Assembly: GCF_000020605.1 (NCBI RefSeq)
Contig: NC_012781.1
Location: 2,729,501 to 2,793,500 of the forward strand
Length of the DNA stretch: 64,000 nucleotides
From: Agathobacter rectalis ATCC 33656
Lineage (GTDB): Bacteria > Bacillota > Clostridia > Lachnospirales > Lachnospiraceae
Direction: 5' to 3'
Below, one piece after another: positions 1-7,725 of the stretch. The position numbers and the translations under genes were made by a program. The notes beneath the pieces are model-generated. The model was given only the letters and a program-made list of their open reading frames with translations. It made no database searches and was not told the DNA's origin. Position 1 is the first letter of the stretch. Every line of letters starts with the position of its first letter.

Positions 1-1
1 G

Positions 2-1018
2 GTTAATAAGGTAGAGTTCGGAAATGTGTGCGATATCAGAAAATGTATCTCATGTAACATCGGATGCGCCGGACACAGAATCGGTCTCAACCAGCCAATC
101 CGCTGTACAGTAAACCCTGCCGTAAACAGCGGTGAGGATTACATGAAGACAAAGGTAAATAAGCCTTGCAACGTGGTTGTAATCGGTGGTGGTACTGCCG
201 GTCTTGAGGCAGCCTGCACAGCAGCAGAGGTTGGATGTACAACCTTCCTCATTGAGAAGAAGGCAGAGCTTGGCGGACTTGCATCAGTTATCTCCAAGAT
301 TCCTGACAAGAAGCGTCTTGCAGACTTCCCTAACTACATGATTCACCGTGCAAGCAAGCTTCACAACCTGTTTGTTTTCAAAAATACATCAGCAACAGTT
401 GATATGGTAAAGGCCTTAAACCCTGATATCATAGTAAACGCAACAGGCTCTGTACCTACTCTCCCACCTATCACAGGTCTTCACGATCTCGTTGACAAGG
501 ATGGCACAAATGTTGCAACAGTCCTTAAGATGATTGAGCGCATCAATGAGTATCCTGAGGATATGAAGGGACAGAAAATCGCCATCATCGGCGGTGGTGC
601 CGTAGGTCTTGACGTGATGGAATTCTTCACAGAAAGAGGCGCAGAGGTAACAATGGTTGAGATGCTTCCAATGATTGGAAACGGACTTGACCCTGTCACA
701 AAGTGTGACACAAACGCAAAAATGGCAAAATACGGTGTAAAACAGATGACCAACACTGCCCTGCAGGAGGTTAAGAATGACCGTTTCATCGTAAAGAATC
801 CAGAGGGTGAGATTGAGGAAATCCCATTTGATTACGGATTCATCTGCCTTGGTATGAGAGCCAACACACCTGTTCTTTCAGAGATTGATGAGGCCTTCAG
901 TAATACCAATGTTGAAATCGTAAATATCGGAGACAGCAAGCGTGCCCGCAGAATCATTGAGGGTACAGAGGAAGGTAGAAATATCTTAAACGTGCTTGCC
1001 CGTCACGATTATTTATAA
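2..1018 (+). CDS. Old-yellow-enzyme-type Fe-S/FAD oxidoreductase, C-terminal part (5' end outside window)
   Basis: The frame is open from base 2, so the gene enters from the left and 338 residues are visible. The first visible part has a cysteine cluster of the form CxxCNxGC followed about ten residues later by a fourth Cys in RCTVNP; this is the [4Fe-4S] ligand set of the 2,4-dienoyl-CoA reductase / 2-enoate reductase / BaiCD family. Two Rossmann fingerprints follow: VVIGGGTAGLEAA for FAD and IAIIGGGAVGLDVMEF for NAD(P)H. The missing N-terminal part would be the FMN TIM barrel. Such cytoplasmic enzymes reduce activated C=C bonds of enoates or steroid-like substrates; the substrate cannot be told here. 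It converges on aroE across a group II intron and a shared terminator. Confidence 0.88.
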   Translation, partial: VNKVEFGNVCDIRKCISCNIGCAGHRIGLNQPIRCTVNPAVNSGEDYMKTKVNKPCNVVVIGGGTAGLEAACTAAEVGCTTFLIEKKAELGGLASVISKIPDKKRLADFPNYMIHRASKLHNLFVFKNTSATVDMVKALNPDIIVNATGSVPTLPPITGLHDLVDKDGTNVATVLKMIERINEYPEDMKGQKIAIIGGGAVGLDVMEFFTERGAEVTMVEMLPMIGNGLDPVTKCDTNAKMAKYGVKQMTNTALQEVKNDRFIVKNPEGEIEEIPFDYGFICLGMRANTPVLSEIDEAFSNTNVEIVNIGDSKRARRIIEGTEEGRNILNVLARHDYL

Positions 1019-1049
1019 ATTCTCCTTTAAAATAATAAACCTATAAAAT

Positions 1050-1117
1050 CGAGTAGGAGGCGGTGACTAACCGCCGTCCTCTCACAGCACCGTACGTACC
1101 GTTCGGTATACGGCGCT
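1050..1117 (-). ncRNA. Group II intron domains V and VI
   Basis: Minus-strand bases 1117-1086 form a roughly 32-nt hairpin with the AGC catalytic triad paired against GCT and the tetraloop region CGAACGG, matching domain V. Bases about 1080-1050 give a GC-rich stem (GGCGGT/ACCGCC) with a candidate bulged branch-point A before the CTC, matching domain VI. The stem pairs are seen directly; the assignment is from family knowledge. Confidence 0.8.
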
Positions 1118-1118
1118 T

Positions 1119-2513
1119 TCAATAGTTGACGTGCACAGACTGATAGGCTGTGGCTAAATCGTAAAAGCCACTGTTTATCAGTCTTTCTTTATTCAGCGCC
1201 CAAATCACAGCTTTGTTATTGCTGATATACCAATACTTTCTGCGACTGTTTGCTATTGTTGCCGCATAGTGTTCTGGGATTCCCAGCTTGACTAGATTTT
1301 TATATTTCGTTCTAGGTTTCTTCCACTGTTTCCATATGCACATGCGTATTCTGTGATAGAGCCATCCGTTGATATCATCTATGTTGTTCTTCATGCTTGC
1401 AATTCCGTAGTAGTTAAGCCATCCTCTTGCATATACTTTGATTTTCTCAAGGCTTGGCTTGATTGACTGACATCGCTTACGGGAAGATAACTCCTTCAGT
1501 CTGGACTTAAACTTCTTCCATGACTTCGGATGAACTCGGACATATATGCCTTTTCCGTTCCTTCCCAATGCAAAGCCAAGGAATTTAAAATTTCGGATTG
1601 CAAACACGCTGACTGTACGGCTCTTTTCCCGGTTGACTGTAAGTTTCAGCCTCTCCTCAAGATATTTTGTACTGCTTTCCAAGAGTCTCTCTGATGCCCG
1701 CTTGCTCTTTGCAAGAAGCACGATGTCATCTGCATATCTTATGCATGGAACACCTCTTTTCAGGTATTCCTGGTCGAACTCATTGAGGTAGATGTTTGCC
1801 AGCAATGGTGATAGATTTCCACCTTGTGGTGAGCCTTCCTCTGTGTCAATGACCACTCCGTTTTCCATTACACCGCTTTTCAGATAGCGCTTTATCAACT
1901 GTACTACACGTTCATCTTTTACATTCTTTCGTAGAAGATTGATGAGAATTTCGTGATTAAGAGTATCGAAGTACTTTGACAAGTCAAGGACTACAGCGAA
2001 TGTATAGCCTTGTTCTGCATACTCCTTAACCTTAAGTATTGCATCTTTTGCACTTCTGTTCGGACGATAGCCATAGCTACCATCTGCAAACAGCGGTTCA
2101 TAGATTGGCACTAACTGTTGGGTTATTGCCTGTTGAAGTGTACGGTCTATCACTGTTGGTATGCCAAGCTTTCGCACACCACCATCTGGTTTGGGAATTT
2201 CAACTCGTCTTACTGGAGACGGAGTATACTTTCCACGATAAATGCGGTCAGTTATCTCTTGTTGATGTTCCTTTAGATATGGAAGAGCCTCTTCAATGGT
2301 CATGCCATCAATTCCCGGCGCTCCCTTGTTTGCCTTAACTCTCTTATACGCTCTGTTAAAGTTGTCTTTATACAGTATCGTTTCCAAAAGTCTCGGCTGT
2401 GCACTGTCTCTTTCTTTCCATATCCGATTGAATGACCTAGACGCTTTCACATACCCTTCATGTTCCGCATTATCTCTTTGCGAACAGCCATTGTTTTCAA
2501 TGTTTTCTGCCAT
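1119..2513 (-). CDS. ltrA: Group II intron reverse transcriptase/maturase
   Basis: The 464-residue protein carries the ordered reverse transcriptase blocks: GAPGIDGMT, IPKPDGGVRKLGIPT, DGSYGYRPNRS, LDLSKYFDTLNH, GSPQGGNLSPLLANIYLNE and the catalytic YADD. The maturase X domain follows (RGWLNYYG). No HNH endonuclease domain is seen; the chain ends soon after the X domain at SVHVNY. It splices its own intron RNA and copies it into DNA at new sites. An AGGAGG site lies about 11 bases before the ATG. The stop codon abuts intron domain V, the normal arrangement. All catalytic motifs look intact, so the element may still be mobile. Confidence 0.93.
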   Translation of the reverse strand: MAENIENNGCSQRDNAEHEGYVKASRSFNRIWKERDSAQPRLLETILYKDNFNRAYKRVKANKGAPGIDGMTIEEALPYLKEHQQEITDRIYRGKYTPSPVRRVEIPKPDGGVRKLGIPTVIDRTLQQAITQQLVPIYEPLFADGSYGYRPNRSAKDAILKVKEYAEQGYTFAVVLDLSKYFDTLNHEILINLLRKNVKDERVVQLIKRYLKSGVMENGVVIDTEEGSPQGGNLSPLLANIYLNEFDQEYLKRGVPCIRYADDIVLLAKSKRASERLLESSTKYLEERLKLTVNREKSRTVSVFAIRNFKFLGFALGRNGKGIYVRVHPKSWKKFKSRLKELSSRKRCQSIKPSLEKIKVYARGWLNYYGIASMKNNIDDINGWLYHRIRMCIWKQWKKPRTKYKNLVKLGIPEHYAATIANSRRKYWYISNNKAVIWALNKERLINSGFYDLATAYQSVHVNY

Positions 2514-2962
2514 AGACGGTCATTCCTCCTTTCTCGGTCATACTCAAGACTCCTACTGATTCGGTCCTTCACCTCTCGGCTACTATGACCTCTGCTGACT
2601 TCTATGCGTTCAGCATTGCTTTATGCAATGGTTACCTCTTTCAAGGCATACCGCACAGACCTCCCTAGGTACCACACGTTTCTTCCTCTCCATCCATCTG
2701 CCTCATTTATCATGCATGATTCCGTGTAGTTATTGGGCTTTAACATGGGTTGCTGTCTTACCCACATGCATGACCTCATATGAGATTTCTGTTCGTCAGA
2801 CCAGAGATTTGCCCGTGAGTTGGTATATTCCTCACATCCAGCTTCCTTCAGATTCCATCTCACGATGGACACCCTTGCCTTCGGCTATATCCTTCCCACT
2901 ACCTGGCGGATTCGGGACTTTAACCCGTTAGAAACGTGCGCCGCTAGGCGCACAACTCCTAA

Positions 2963-3000
2963 AAAACAACAGCTCGCGGGAAACCGCGAGCTGTTGTTTT
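2963..3000. terminator. Bidirectional rho-independent terminator shared by aroE and the oxidoreductase gene
   Basis: A perfect 17-bp inverted repeat (2963-2979 and 2984-3000) with a GAAA loop is flanked by A-run and T-run on both sides, so it works in either direction. It lies 56 bases beyond the aroE stop. Before intron entry it would have followed the oxidoreductase stop by about 40 bases. Confidence 0.9.
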
Positions 3001-3056
3001 ATCATATTCCTGTATAACAGGAAGCTATCTAATGATATTGTAATAAGAACTTAAAT

Positions 3057-3926
3057 CTAACTGAAGAACAGTTTCTTCACATCATCAACCGGCATATCCT
3101 GTCCTGTGTAAAGCTTGAATGCGGCGACGCCCTGCCATAAGAGCATTCCCTTTCCGCCTACGCATGTGCAGCCTGCCTCTTTTGCTTCGCGAAGAAGCTT
3201 TGTCTCCTCCGGATTGTAAACTGCATCTGCAACTACAAGCCCCGGTCTGAAAGCTGAAAGATCTTTTACCACGCTCTGATCATCCAGAGGCTTCATGCCA
3301 ACGATTGTTGCATTTGCAAAGATATCGCTTGACTGGATTTCCTCTGTCATCTTGGCTGTATCATCAATATCGTATACATTTACAACACATTCAGGAACTG
3401 CTTTTTTGATCTTCTCTGCAGTCTGTAGTGTACGCTCAAAGAAAGCATCATTTTTGTTGAAAATAGTAATCTCACGAGCTCCGTCCAATGCGCACTGCAC
3501 CTGGATAGCTGTAGCGGCTCCGCCGCCTCCGGCAACTGTGATTTTCTTTCCTTTGATGTCAATTCCGTGATCCTTTAAGTTGTGTACGAATCCCTCACCA
3601 TCTGTGATGTGTCCTGTAAGCTTGCCGTTGTCATTTACTATAGTGTTTATGGCTCCGATAATCTGGGCTGCCGGTGAAAGCTCGTCCATGTACTTTGCAG
3701 CCTCTACCTTATCAGGCATGGTCACATTACATCCACGCATGTTGAAGGTCTTCATTGCTGCAATAGCATCCTTAACCTTGTCTTCTTTTATATCAAATGC
3801 AACGTATGCATAGTCCAGACCGAGTTTTTCAAAACTGTAATTGTACATAGCCGGTGAACCCGAATGACCGACAGGTGATCCTATGAGTGCTAATAAGCCT
3901 GTGTGACCTGAAATACGCTTTTCCAT
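3057..3926 (-). CDS. aroE: Shikimate dehydrogenase
   Basis: At 289 residues this matches AroE length. It reduces 3-dehydroshikimate to shikimate with NADPH in aromatic amino acid synthesis. The substrate domain begins with SPVGHSGSPAMYN (usual SPxxHSxSPxxHN) and holds the catalytic lysine in CNVTMPDKV; GHITDGEGF replaces the more common GxNTDGxGF. A glycine-rich nucleotide loop AGGGGAATA follows, and GGKGMLLWQG near the C-terminus matches the family GxxMLxxQ motif. A clear AGGAGG site precedes the ATG. The gene is monocistronic, ending at the shared terminator. A quinate/shikimate paralogue (YdiB type) cannot be excluded. Confidence 0.93.
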   Translation of the reverse strand: MEKRISGHTGLLALIGSPVGHSGSPAMYNYSFEKLGLDYAYVAFDIKEDKVKDAIAAMKTFNMRGCNVTMPDKVEAAKYMDELSPAAQIIGAINTIVNDNGKLTGHITDGEGFVHNLKDHGIDIKGKKITVAGGGGAATAIQVQCALDGAREITIFNKNDAFFERTLQTAEKIKKAVPECVVNVYDIDDTAKMTEEIQSSDIFANATIVGMKPLDDQSVVKDLSAFRPGLVVADAVYNPEETKLLREAKEAGCTCVGGKGMLLWQGVAAFKLYTGQDMPVDDVKKLFFS

Positions 3927-4033
3927 TGTAAATCCTCCTAAGTGTTTCGTTTTGTATTATGATAACTCTTTTATAAGACATGCGCAAGCACTTTTTTCAT
4001 TTAAAGGTTTAAAGTGTTAAAGTTTATTTCTAA

Positions 4034-4062
4034 TTGTAATTTTTATAAAATTTTGATATGAT
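4034..4062 (+). promoter_or_regulatory. Sigma-A type promoter for the DUF4160/DUF2442 pair
   Basis: TTGTAA (4034-4039) and TATGAT (4057-4062) are 17 bp apart, followed by AAAGGGGG and the ATG at 4098. This placement supports the 4098 start over the in-frame codon at 4062, which lies inside the -10 box. Confidence 0.6.
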
Positions 4063-4097
4063 TGAATTATCAAAATGTATTTATAAAAGGGGGATTT

Positions 4098-4361
4098 ATG
4101 CCAGAATTAAGCAGATTTTATGGTATTATTATTAAAATGTATTTTAATGATACACAACAGCATCACAAGCCACATATTCATGCATTTTATGGTGACTACG
4201 AAGCAGTTGTGGCAGTTGACGGAGACCTTCTCGCAGGCTCAATTCCAGCAAAACAATTAAAAATAATAATCGGCTGGTTGGCAATTCATGAAGAGGAAGT
4301 ATACAAAGCCTGGAATAATGCCGTACGAGGAGAACACTTCGATAAGATTAATCCATTATAA
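4098..4361 (+). CDS. DUF4160 domain protein
   Basis: An 87-residue protein starting MPELSRFYGIIIKMYFND with HHKPHIHAFYGDYEA, the DUF4160 signature (family form is PPHFHAxYG). The ATG at 4098 is preceded by AAAGGGGG. The gene is followed 11 bases later by a DUF2442 gene, a pairing seen widely in bacteria and often suspected to be toxin-antitoxin-like. No biochemical function is established, and I infer only that the two act together. The His-rich PHIHAFYG stretch could bind metal or nucleic acid. Confidence 0.85.
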   Translation: MPELSRFYGIIIKMYFNDTQQHHKPHIHAFYGDYEAVVAVDGDLLAGSIPAKQLKIIIGWLAIHEEEVYKAWNNAVRGEHFDKINPL

Positions 4362-4372
4362 GGAGAATTACA

Positions 4373-4678
4373 ATGTTTGAAGTCAATGGTATAGCTTACG
4401 CAAGTGAAAAATCAAATAAGATTTCTATAACAGATGCAAAAGTTACAGATCATTTAATGATGATTGTGACATTTTCAGGCGGTGAAAAAAGAGTGTTTGA
4501 TGCATCCGTTTTAACAGGTAGTGCATTTAAACCACTTGAAGATGATGCTATATTTTCAAATTTTAAAATTATGCATGGCGTCATTACATGGATGAATGAT
4601 GAAATAGATTGTGCTCCAGAATATATCTATGAGCATAGCTTCGAATATGAGGATAATACTTCTCCTATTGCCATGTAA
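4373..4678 (+). CDS. DUF2442 domain protein
   Basis: A 101-residue protein with the DUF2442 layout: an N-terminal strand pair, VTFSGGEKRVFDASVL, then FSNFKIMHGVITWMNDEIDCAPEYIYEHS, where the family has W-x-x-D-I-D-xxPExLY. An AGGAG site precedes the ATG. It is co-transcribed with the upstream DUF4160 gene and ends before a bidirectional hairpin. Function is unknown; small paired partner proteins of this kind are sometimes annotated as helix-turn-helix-like antitoxins, which I cannot confirm. Confidence 0.85.
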   Translation: MFEVNGIAYASEKSNKISITDAKVTDHLMMIVTFSGGEKRVFDASVLTGSAFKPLEDDAIFSNFKIMHGVITWMNDEIDCAPEYIYEHSFEYEDNTSPIAM

Positions 4679-4702
4679 GCTTCGATATTTCACATGTCAT
4701 AT

Positions 4703-4736
4703 GAGGAAAATAGAGTATCGCTACTCTCTTTTCCTC
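4703..4736. terminator. Hairpin between convergent DUF2442 and NUDIX genes
   Basis: Arms 4703-4717 and 4722-4736 match at 14 of 15 positions around a TCGC loop, with A-rich and T-rich flanks on both strands. It overlaps the last codons of the NUDIX gene and probably terminates both convergent transcripts. Confidence 0.6.
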
Positions 4737-5182
4737 ATCTTTATATATTCTCTGAAAACCGGTCTGATTGGATCAGAAATATCCTCCGGAATATCATCCA
4801 CATCAAAAAACTTAAGCTCCTCGACTTCCTCCTCCTGGCGCTTTATAGTGCCGTGATATTTGCGGCATATGTATATGATCTCCACATTATAGACTTCATC
4901 GCCGTTCGGATAGATGTAGTGTGTTTCCTCGCCTGAATTGATATAAAACAGCTCCATCTCGTCTGCAACAAGCCCCATCTCCTCAAAGAGTTCTCTTTTT
5001 GCAGCCTCCTCGACAGTCTCTCCAAGCTCTATAGAACCGCCTGCATATCCCCACTGGTGATTGTCTGTGCGCTTTTCGAGAAGCACCTGTCCGTTTTCAT
5101 TTTCAACGATGATGCTCGCTCCCGCCTGCAGTAAAGGGGCATGTCCGACCACCTTTCTAAGATCCATTATATAATTGCTCAT
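4721..5182 (-). CDS. NUDIX hydrolase
   Basis: A 153-residue protein with a full NUDIX box, GGSIELGETVEEAAKRELFEE followed by MGL, matching Gx5Ex7REUxEExGU. NUDIX enzymes cleave nucleoside diphosphates linked to another group, with Mg2+ held by the box glutamates; the substrate (dNTP, sugar nucleotide, ADP-ribose) cannot be told. The start at 5182 was chosen because AAAGGA lies 8 bases upstream, while the longer frame from 5209 has no ribosome site. Monocistronic, convergent with DUF2442. Confidence 0.9.
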   Translation of the reverse strand: MSNYIMDLRKVVGHAPLLQAGASIIVENENGQVLLEKRTDNHQWGYAGGSIELGETVEEAAKRELFEEMGLVADEMELFYINSGEETHYIYPNGDEVYNVEIIYICRKYHGTIKRQEEEVEELKFFDVDDIPEDISDPIRPVFREYIKMRKRE

Positions 5183-5210
5183 GTTGTGTCCTTTCTTATT
5201 TTGCCACAAA

Positions 5211-5249
5211 AAATCCGCTGTACTATAATACCTATAGTATAGCGGATTT
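5211..5249. repeat. Palindromic repeat, AATCCGCTATA type, copy 1
   Basis: Arms 5211-5227 and 5233-5249 pair at 16 of 17 positions around ATACC. The same core (AATCCGCTATA...TATAGCGGATT) recurs at 16460-16495. It lies between the NUDIX and dnaJ-like genes and could serve as terminator for dnaJ or be a small dispersed repeat. Confidence 0.7.
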
Positions 5250-5286
5250 CAAATTTGTTTTCCATATATAAACTACATAAAATTCA

Positions 5287-6357
5287 TCAGCTCACAGCCC
5301 TGTATTCCTCAAGCGCTTCCTTAGCCCTTGGCGTAAGCCTGCGTGGAACCGAAATCTCAACAGTCACATACTGGTCTCCCTTTACTGAAGGATTCTTCAT
5401 GCTCGAAATACCCTTGCCCTTGAGACGTATCTTGCTGCCGCCCTGTGTACCTGCCTTGATGCTGCACTCCACATCTCCATAAAGAGTATGCACCCTCGCC
5501 TTACCACCGAGAGCCGCTGTCGTAAACGGAACACGGATTGTACTGTATACATTCTGTCCCTTACGCTCAAACTCCCTGCTCGGTGTCACATTTACGTTGA
5601 GAAGCACATCTCCGGCTGCACCACCGTTTCTGCCCGGATTTCCCTGTCCTTTAAGTCTGACTGTCTTGCCAGACTCGATTCCTGCCGGAATATGGATGGA
5701 CAGATTGGAAACCTTGCCTGTGGTCGGATCCTGTAACGAAATAGATTTCTCGCATCCGAAAACAGCCTCGTCAAATGAAATCGTAAGGTCAGCCATAACA
5801 TCAGAACCCTTGTGGCTCGATGAACGTCCCCGCGCTGAACCACCTGTGAAGTTGCTCCAATCTGCACTGTTTCCACCGAAGCCCCCTGCACCACCTGTGC
5901 TGTACGAGCCACGACTTCCGGAGCTGCCACCATGTGAAAACATATCTCCGAACATTGAGAAAATATCATCCATATCCCCGGAGCCGTTCTCAAAATGAAA
6001 TTCCTGATGTGTAAATGGTCCGCCATTTGAGCTGTATGAGCCACTGAAAGAGCCATTGCCGCCAAAGCCACCAAATCCACCGAAGCCGCCCTGCGCAGCC
6101 TGCCTTGCAGCCTCCTCGGAAAAGCCCTCCTGCAGACCAGCAAAGCCAAACTCATCATAAAGCTTACGTTTTTTCTCATCACTTAATACATTGTATGCCT
6201 CCGTGACATCCTTAAACATCTCCTCAGCGTGCGGATTGCCTGCATTTGTATCAGGATGATACTTCTTTGCCAGCTTACGATACGCCCTCTTTATTGCCTC
6301 TTTATCCGCACTCTTGTTCACTCCGAGAGTCTCATAATAATCTCTCTTTGCTGCCAT
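5287..6357 (-). CDS. DnaJ/CbpA-type co-chaperone without zinc finger
   Basis: A 356-residue J-protein. The J domain (about residues 5-70) has [21 protein letters not shown] and the HPD motif that stimulates DnaK. A Gly/Phe- and Ser-rich linker of about 100 residues follows (repeats of GGFGG), then two C-terminal substrate-binding beta domains ([17 protein letters not shown]). The four CxxCxGxG zinc repeats of classical DnaJ are absent, so it belongs to the CbpA group. ATG 6357 is preferred over GTG 6366, which lies inside the ribosome-site region. It follows hsp20 in the same direction, suggesting heat-shock co-regulation by HrcA unless the hairpin at 6433 stops transcription. Confidence 0.9.
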   Translation of the reverse strand: MAAKRDYYETLGVNKSADKEAIKRAYRKLAKKYHPDTNAGNPHAEEMFKDVTEAYNVLSDEKKRKLYDEFGFAGLQEGFSEEAARQAAQGGFGGFGGFGGNGSFSGSYSSNGGPFTHQEFHFENGSGDMDDIFSMFGDMFSHGGSSGSRGSYSTGGAGGFGGNSADWSNFTGGSARGRSSSHKGSDVMADLTISFDEAVFGCEKSISLQDPTTGKVSNLSIHIPAGIESGKTVRLKGQGNPGRNGGAAGDVLLNVNVTPSREFERKGQNVYSTIRVPFTTAALGGKARVHTLYGDVECSIKAGTQGGSKIRLKGKGISSMKNPSVKGDQYVTVEISVPRRLTPRAKEALEEYRAVS

Positions 6358-6432
6358 TATACTCACCTGCCTTTCTATTTACCTGTAACAATTTATCATC
6401 ATAATTAAACAATATACATTACACCATATAGT

Positions 6433-6462
6433 ATAAGCGGACTGCACAGGCAGCCCGCTTAT
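6433..6462. terminator. Hairpin between hsp20 and dnaJ-like gene
   Basis: Arms 6433-6445 and 6450-6462 pair at 12 of 13 positions around ACAG. There is no clear T-run on the minus strand, so read-through into the dnaJ-like gene is possible. The core AAGCGGACTG...CAGCCCGCTT recurs at 26782-26809. Confidence 0.5.
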
Positions 6463-6478
6463 CATTTGCAATATCTGA

Positions 6479-6952
6479 TTATCCCTCGATGGAGATACAT
6501 TTCTTTTCCTCAACCTGTGGTTTAGGCTGCTTCTTTGGAATATCCAGGCGAAGGATTCCATGCTTGAAGGATGCCTTTATGTCATCCTGCTCAATCTCGT
6601 CACCCACATAGAAGGTTCTCTGACAGCTTCCTGAGTAGCGCTCTCTGCAGATATACTTCTTGCCCTCTTCCTCTTTCTGATCTTTCTCTAAGCCTTTCTC
6701 TGCTGTAATGGTCAGATAACCATTCTCTAAAGAAGCCTTAATCTCATCCTTTTTGAATCCCGGAAGATCCATCTCAAGCTCATAGCCTTTATCGCTTTCC
6801 TTGATATCGGTGAGCATCATTCTCTTTCCGTTGTGTCCGTATAATTTCTTCTGTGCCTTCTGTACGTCCCTGTCATCAAACCAAGGATCATTGAACCATG
6901 GATCACTGAAAAATGTATCAAATAAGTTGTTGTTTGTAGTTGTTAATAACAT
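6479..6952 (-). CDS. Small heat shock protein (Hsp20/alpha-crystallin)
   Basis: A 157-residue sHsp. The N-terminal arm is Phe/Trp/Asp-rich (DPWFNDPWFDD). The alpha-crystallin domain runs from about residue 45 to 140 with ELEMDLPGFKKDEIKASLENGYLTI and FKHGILRLDIPKK, and the C-terminal tail carries the ISI (IxI) motif that mediates oligomer assembly. It holds unfolding proteins for DnaK/DnaJ. AAGGAGGT lies 7 bases before the ATG. Transcription is from a sigma-A promoter overlapped by a perfect CIRCE operator. Confidence 0.95.
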   Translation of the reverse strand: MLLTTTNNNLFDTFFSDPWFNDPWFDDRDVQKAQKKLYGHNGKRMMLTDIKESDKGYELEMDLPGFKKDEIKASLENGYLTITAEKGLEKDQKEEEGKKYICRERYSGSCQRTFYVGDEIEQDDIKASFKHGILRLDIPKKQPKPQVEEKKCISIEG

Positions 6953-7019
6953 AGGTCATACCTCCTTATATACCTGTAACTTTCCTTTTGGAAATTTGCT
7001 TTCTTTTGTTTACAAGTAT

Positions 7020-7048
7020 GTTATAGCACCATTATTAGCACTCGTCAA
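7020..7048 (-). promoter_or_regulatory. hsp20 promoter
   Basis: On the minus strand TTGACG (7048-7043) and TATAAC (7025-7020) are 17 bp apart. The -35 box begins inside the CIRCE spacer. Confidence 0.8.
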
Positions 7049-7061
7049 TAGCGAGTGCTAA
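7035..7061. promoter_or_regulatory. CIRCE operator (HrcA site)
   Basis: TTAGCACTC (7035-7043), nine bases, GAGTGCTAA (7053-7061): a perfect match to the CIRCE inverted repeat. It overlaps the -35 box of the hsp20 promoter, so HrcA binding should block polymerase at normal temperature. Confidence 0.97.
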
Positions 7062-7081
7062 TAAAAATTATAAATTTTTTA

Positions 7082-7714
7082 TTAACTGAAATTTCTTATG
7101 TTTCCCAGCTCCATTTCATATACTTCATCACAAAGCAGCTCGATATCTGCGGGATTGTGGCTTGCCAGAAGTATGAGCTTTCCCTGCTTTTTAAGCTCCA
7201 TCAAAAGCTCACGTATATCAGCCACACCGTGTTTATCGAGTCCGTTCATCGGCTCATCCAGTATCAGTATGTCCGGCTGCTCCATGATTGCCTGTGCAAT
7301 CCCAAGGCGCTGCCTCATTCCAAGACTGTACTTGCGCACCCAAAGTCTGCTGTCCGGATCAAGTCCTGTTATCTTAAGAGCCTTACGTATCTGATCATCC
7401 GTAACCTTTCTGCGTATTCCGGCAAGCAGCCGTAGATTTTGCAGCCCGCTGTAATATGGTATAAATCCCGGTGTTTCAATGATTATTCCTGCATTTGGCA
7501 AATAATCCACATCTTTTCCCACACGCCTACCGTCTGTTTTTATCTCTCCCTCTGTCGGATGCACAAATCCGCAGATGCATTTCATCAGCATTGTTTTGCC
7601 GCTTCCGTTGCTGCCAACAAGTCCATAGATTTTCCCCGGTTCAAGTGTCAGCGAAATATTATTTAAAATTGATTTGCCATCCAGTCTTAGTGATACATTT
7701 CTTATTTCTATCAT
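7082..7714 (-). CDS. ABC transporter ATPase, cassette 1
   Basis: A 210-residue nucleotide-binding subunit of the bacitracin/lantibiotic-export type. It has Walker A GLVGSNGSGKTML, signature YSLGMRQRLGIAQAI, Walker B ILILDEP followed by MNGLDKHG, and H-loop LLASHNPADIE. Start 7714 was chosen over 7816 because MIEIRNVSL is the normal family N-terminus and a GGGGGA site precedes it. It is the last gene of lipoprotein-permease-permease-ATPase cassette 1, 11 bases after the permease stop. It would power the two integral membrane partners. Its C-terminus resembles the orphan ATPase tail at 16520-16654. Confidence 0.92.
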   Translation of the reverse strand: MIEIRNVSLRLDGKSILNNISLTLEPGKIYGLVGSNGSGKTMLMKCICGFVHPTEGEIKTDGRRVGKDVDYLPNAGIIIETPGFIPYYSGLQNLRLLAGIRRKVTDDQIRKALKITGLDPDSRLWVRKYSLGMRQRLGIAQAIMEQPDILILDEPMNGLDKHGVADIRELLMELKKQGKLILLASHNPADIELLCDEVYEMELGNIRNFS

Positions 7715-7725
7715 GCTCGGTCCCC

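Larger units (their letters stand above)
1048..2953 (-). mobile_element. Group II intron (complete, about 1.9 kb)
   Basis: On the minus strand the element starts with GTGCG at 2953, the group II 5' consensus, and ends in CTACTCGAT at 1048, with the usual AY 3' end. A domain V-like hairpin with AGC triad and GTACGGT is at 1117-1086, and a domain VI stem (GGCGGT/ACCGCC) with an unpaired A in the TCCTACTC stretch follows at about 1080-1050. The ORF for the reverse transcriptase lies in domain IV. The intron sits just 3' of the aroE terminator in the same orientation and separates it from the oxidoreductase stop codon. Boundaries are inferred from consensus, not from an empty-site comparison. Class is not assigned; terminator-adjacent insertion resembles class C behaviour. 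Confidence 0.88.

Noticed and set aside
2039-2931. Several plus-strand frames inside the group II intron
   Set aside because: They lie antisense to the reverse transcriptase or in structured intron RNA; no support.
5592-6182. A 196-codon frame antisense-phase to the dnaJ-like gene
   Set aside because: It is an alternative frame on the same strand inside the Gly-rich coding region of a clear J-protein; no ribosome site or motif.
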